A stretch of 64,000 bases of DNA, taken from NCBI GenBank assembly GCA_016721765.1, contig JADKHO010000001.1:1290001-1354000 (forward strand), given 5' to 3'. Each line of letters opens with the position of its first letter. Positions within the stretch are counted from its first letter, which is position 1. The stretch comes from Bacteroidota bacterium (GTDB lineage Bacteria; Bacteroidota; Bacteroidia; UBA4408). Made by a program: the position numbers and the translations under genes. This document shows, piece after piece, positions 61,321-64,000 of the stretch. Under the pieces are notes generated by a model. That model saw nothing but the letters and a program-made list of their open reading frames with translations. It made no database searches and was not told the DNA's origin.

Positions 61321-63435
61321 CTAAAACTTAAGTCCCATGTTATAAAACATGAAAGAGAAGATATCAGTTTGTTCATCAATCCACTTTCCAACCGGCTTTC
61401 CGGTAGCTCCATGTCCCGCTTTCGACTCAATTCGGATGAGAATGGGATTATTGCCTTTGTATTTTTCTTGAAACGTTGCAGCATATTTAAAAGAATGTGC
61501 CGGCACCACGCGGTCATCGTGATCGGCAGTGGTAATCATCGTTGCGGGGTATTCCACATTTTCCTTTAGGTTATGAAGCGGTGAGTAGCCGTACAAATTT
61601 TGAAAATGACGTAAGCTATCGCTCGAGCCGTAATCATTCACCCATCCCCATCCTACCGTAAATTTTTGAAAGCGCAACATGTCCATTACCCCAACTTTTG
61701 GGAATGCCACCTTAAACAAATCGGGCCGTTGGTTAATCACCGCACCAATTAATAATCCGCCGTTAGAGCGCCCCAATGCGGCTAATCTTTGTGGAGAAGT
61801 ATAGTGTTCAGAAATGAGGTATTCAGCGGCAGCAATATAATCATCAAAAACATTTTGTTTATTAAGCTGCATACCGGCTTTGTGCCAATTTTCGCCATAC
61901 TCCCCACCGCCACGAATATTGGCAAGTGCATAAATGCCACCCTGCTCCAGCAATACCATTAACGTTGCATCAAACTCCGGGTATTTACTTATGTTAAAAC
62001 CTCCGTAAGCAAACAATATAGTAGGATTGGAACCATCTAATTTTAGGCCTTTTTTACAGGCAATAAATAAAGGAATTTTTGTTCCGTCTTTACTGGTATA
62101 AAAAACCTGTTTGGTTTCGTAGTCATCGATATTGAATTTTACATCAGATTTATATTGAATTTCGGTTTTCCCACTTGACAATTCATACCGAAAAATAGAA
62201 GGCGGGTAGGTATAGGAAGTATAGGTATAAAACAAATATTTATCGCTTGCACCACCGCCTACAATGCTTGTTGTGCCCAAACCCGGGAGTGTAATTTCGC
62301 GCTCCATATTTCCGCTTAAATCATACTGATATAAGCGGCTTGTTACATCTTTGAGGTAATTGATAATTAGTTTGTTTCCAATGGTAACAGATTCTTTTAT
62401 TAATTCAGGCTTTTCTGCCACCAGAGTTTTCCAGTTTTCCTTTTTTGGGTTGAGTGGATTTACGGCAATAATTTTATGATTGGGTGCATTTTCATTGGTA
62501 TTCACAATAAGCAGATCTCCGCTTTGTCCAATCACCGAATAATCATACTCAAATCCACTGAAAAGCAATTTAAAATCTTTATCTTTTAATAAATTCTTAT
62601 AGCGCAATTCCATTCCATCTTGACCCACATCCCGAATAGTTAAAATTAAATATTTTTCATCTTCGGTTGTTTCGGCATGTACATAACGTTCAGCATGTTT
62701 GGTGTCTTCAAAAATGAGGGCATCTTTTTCTTGAGGTTCACCTAATTTGTGGTAATAAATTTTTTGAAATTCATTTTTCATTGAAAACGCGCTAACCATG
62801 CTTGGGCGTTCATAGCCACTGTAAAAAAAACCATTTCCATACCAGGCCGGGCTTGCAAATTTCACCCATTTTATTTTATCCGAAATAAGTTTTTGAGTAG
62901 CCAGTTCAATTACCCAAATTTCTTCCCAGTCGCCTCCCGCTTGCGCTACCGAAAAAGCCATGTACTTACCATCTTTGGAAGCACCCCGCAATTCCACAGC
63001 AGAAGTTCCATCGGCTGAAATTTTATTGGGGTCAATTAATTCCATCGGCGTTCCATCGAGTCCTTTTTGCACATAATACACCGATTGGTTTTGTAAGCCG
63101 TTATTTCTGCTAAAAATATAATATTCGCCCACTCGAGTAGGAGCAGTATATTTTGGAAAATTAATGATATCGGTAATTCGATTTTTGATTTTTTCGCGAA
63201 AGGGAATTTGCCCGAGGTAATTTTGTGTTACTTTATTTTGCTCTGTTACCCATTGTTTAACTTTAGCCGCGGTATCGTTTTCCAGCCATCTATAAGGATC
63301 CGCAACACGAGTGCCAAAATAGTCGTCTACCTGATCCACTTTTGCAGTTTGAGGATATTTTAAGCGCACTGTGTTTTGAGCACTTGCCATGGTAAATAAA
63401 AATAAAGAAGCGGTACCAAGAATAAATTTTTGCAT
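61321..63435 (-). CDS. Prolyl oligopeptidase (S9A family), secreted
   Basis: The 704-residue protein has a signal peptide ending TMASAQN. The front two thirds (about 25-430) are the beta-propeller gate, beginning RVADPYRWLEND. The C-terminal alpha/beta-hydrolase holds the catalytic Ser557 in GRSNGGLL, the Asp in ADHDDRVVP (about 640) and His675 in SKAGHGATG. It cuts after proline in short peptides and is probably periplasmic, with LolA-like export not needed. It starts 21 bases after the cyclophilin gene and faces no gene before nuoA. Length is normal. Confidence 0.95.
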   Translation of the reverse strand: MQKFILGTASLFLFTMASAQNTVRLKYPQTAKVDQVDDYFGTRVADPYRWLENDTAAKVKQWVTEQNKVTQNYLGQIPFREKIKNRITDIINFPKYTAPTRVGEYYIFSRNNGLQNQSVYYVQKGLDGTPMELIDPNKISADGTSAVELRGASKDGKYMAFSVAQAGGDWEEIWVIELATQKLISDKIKWVKFASPAWYGNGFFYSGYERPSMVSAFSMKNEFQKIYYHKLGEPQEKDALIFEDTKHAERYVHAETTEDEKYLILTIRDVGQDGMELRYKNLLKDKDFKLLFSGFEYDYSVIGQSGDLLIVNTNENAPNHKIIAVNPLNPKKENWKTLVAEKPELIKESVTIGNKLIINYLKDVTSRLYQYDLSGNMEREITLPGLGTTSIVGGGASDKYLFYTYTSYTYPPSIFRYELSSGKTEIQYKSDVKFNIDDYETKQVFYTSKDGTKIPLFIACKKGLKLDGSNPTILFAYGGFNISKYPEFDATLMVLLEQGGIYALANIRGGGEYGENWHKAGMQLNKQNVFDDYIAAAEYLISEHYTSPQRLAALGRSNGGLLIGAVINQRPDLFKVAFPKVGVMDMLRFQKFTVGWGWVNDYGSSDSLRHFQNLYGYSPLHNLKENVEYPATMITTADHDDRVVPAHSFKYAATFQEKYKGNNPILIRIESKAGHGATGKPVGKWIDEQTDIFSFMFYNMGLKF

Positions 63436-63456
63436 GAGTTAAGATGCGAATAATTT

Positions 63457-64000
63457 TTAGTGAATAATTTTGCAATACATGCGAATGTCTTGCTTTGGTC
63501 GGTCGTTTGCGCCTTTTTCCACAGCAGCTATTTTATCAATCACATCCAAACCTTCAATTACTTCCCCAAAAACTGTATATCCGCCATCCAAATGCGGGGT
63601 GCCACCAAGTGTGTTATAGGTTTTTCGTTGTTCCTCGCTGTATTTAAAAGGTGCAAGTTTCGCTGCTTCTGCATTGGTCATAGCTTCGGCAAGGGCATTA
63701 AGTACATTCATGCTATCCGGGTTTTGGGTGGGCTGATTGGCAATAAAGCGATTTTTTAAGGCTTCATTTTCAGGACGGGTTATTATTTGCTGAAATAAAC
63801 TTTGCTTGTTTTGTTGATTCACACGGGCTTCCATTGCGTCTAAATCGCTAGGGGCAAATTTATTTCCTTGCACAATGTAAAACTGGCAACCACTTGAAGC
63901 TTTCAGTGGATTCACATTATCCCCTTGTCGAGCAGCCGATAGTGCACCTTTTTTATGATAAAACTTTGGATTAATCTCGGCAGGGATAGTATAGCCTACA
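63457..64000 (-). CDS. Cyclophilin-type peptidylprolyl isomerase (partial, 5' end outside window)
   Basis: The frame is open to the window edge and about 180 codons are visible. It has GALSAARQGDNVNPLKASSG and CQFYIVQG, then an insert of about 85 residues with many charged groups, then GGTPHLDGGYTVFGEVIEG and LDVIDKIA near the C-terminus. This is the cyclophilin fold with an insert common in Bacteroidota. The first part with the active-site FHR motif lies outside. It precedes the oligopeptidase on the same strand with a 21-base gap; a shared transcript is likely. Confidence 0.88.
   Translation of the reverse strand, partial: VGYTIPAEINPKFYHKKGALSAARQGDNVNPLKASSGCQFYIVQGNKFAPSDLDAMEARVNQQNKQSLFQQIITRPENEALKNRFIANQPTQNPDSMNVLNALAEAMTNAEAAKLAPFKYSEEQRKTYNTLGGTPHLDGGYTVFGEVIEGLDVIDKIAAVEKGANDRPKQDIRMYCKIIH

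Noticed and set aside
1..64000. CRISPR arrays, tRNA or rRNA genes, insertion sequences, prophage
   Set aside because: I looked through the gaps for spaced direct repeats, cloverleaf-like sequences, transposase motifs and integrase motifs and saw none. A tool search could still find a weak case.

Overview
The window looks like a chromosomal segment of a low-GC member of the Bacteroidota. Three kinds of sequence evidence support this. Type IX secretion sorting domains of both type A and type B occur, together with PorP/SprF- and PorE-like components. Several promoter candidates match the Bacteroidota pattern TTTG-N17-TAnnTTTG. Many genes have typical Bacteroidota architectures, such as the DAHP synthase/chorismate mutase fusion, the short NuoG and the TPM/LemA cluster. 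I cannot place it more precisely. I saw no rRNA, tRNA, CRISPR array, insertion sequence or prophage.

Layout. Bases 1-9256 hold a two-armed envelope-glycan locus around a 389-base gap. The minus arm has a GH16-domain lipoprotein (probably frameshifted near its end), an AlgI-like MBOAT acyltransferase and a partial AlgJ/AlgX-like gene. The plus arm has two tandem paralogous lipoproteins, a GT-C-like membrane glycosyltransferase, a dolichol-phosphate-mannose-synthase-like GT2 and a STELLO-like glycosyltransferase. Housekeeping genes follow: gamma-carbonic anhydrase, DAHP synthase/chorismate mutase, a fatty-acid desaturase with a clear terminator, and an ABC transporter with a LolA-like protein.

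Bases 14958-30575 are rich in surface proteins: a 2303-residue tandem-95 repeat adhesin with a type B sorting domain, a solo PstS-like lipoprotein, an SRPBCC protein, an orphan histidine kinase, a collagen-like protein with 33 uninterrupted Gly-X-Y triplets, and a compact run of SprB-repeat cargo, PorP/SprF and PorE-like OmpA protein. Bases 30577-42309 carry an LRR protein, two TPM proteins, LemA, tilS, pabB, a KOW protein, folK, a deoxynucleoside kinase, a TPR lipoprotein, a secreted hypothetical protein and asnS. Bases 42404-47059 encode a GEVED-repeat protein with a type A sorting signal.

Bases 47192-61242 are a complete 14-subunit respiratory complex I operon (nuoA-N). A nucleotidyltransferase/HEPN pair lies between nuoD and nuoE, and its HEPN stop codon touches the nuoE start codon. 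The window ends with a prolyl oligopeptidase and a partial cyclophilin.

The most interesting points are the HEPN/MNT module inside the complex I operon, the STELLO-containing glycan locus, and the displaced end of the GH16 protein.
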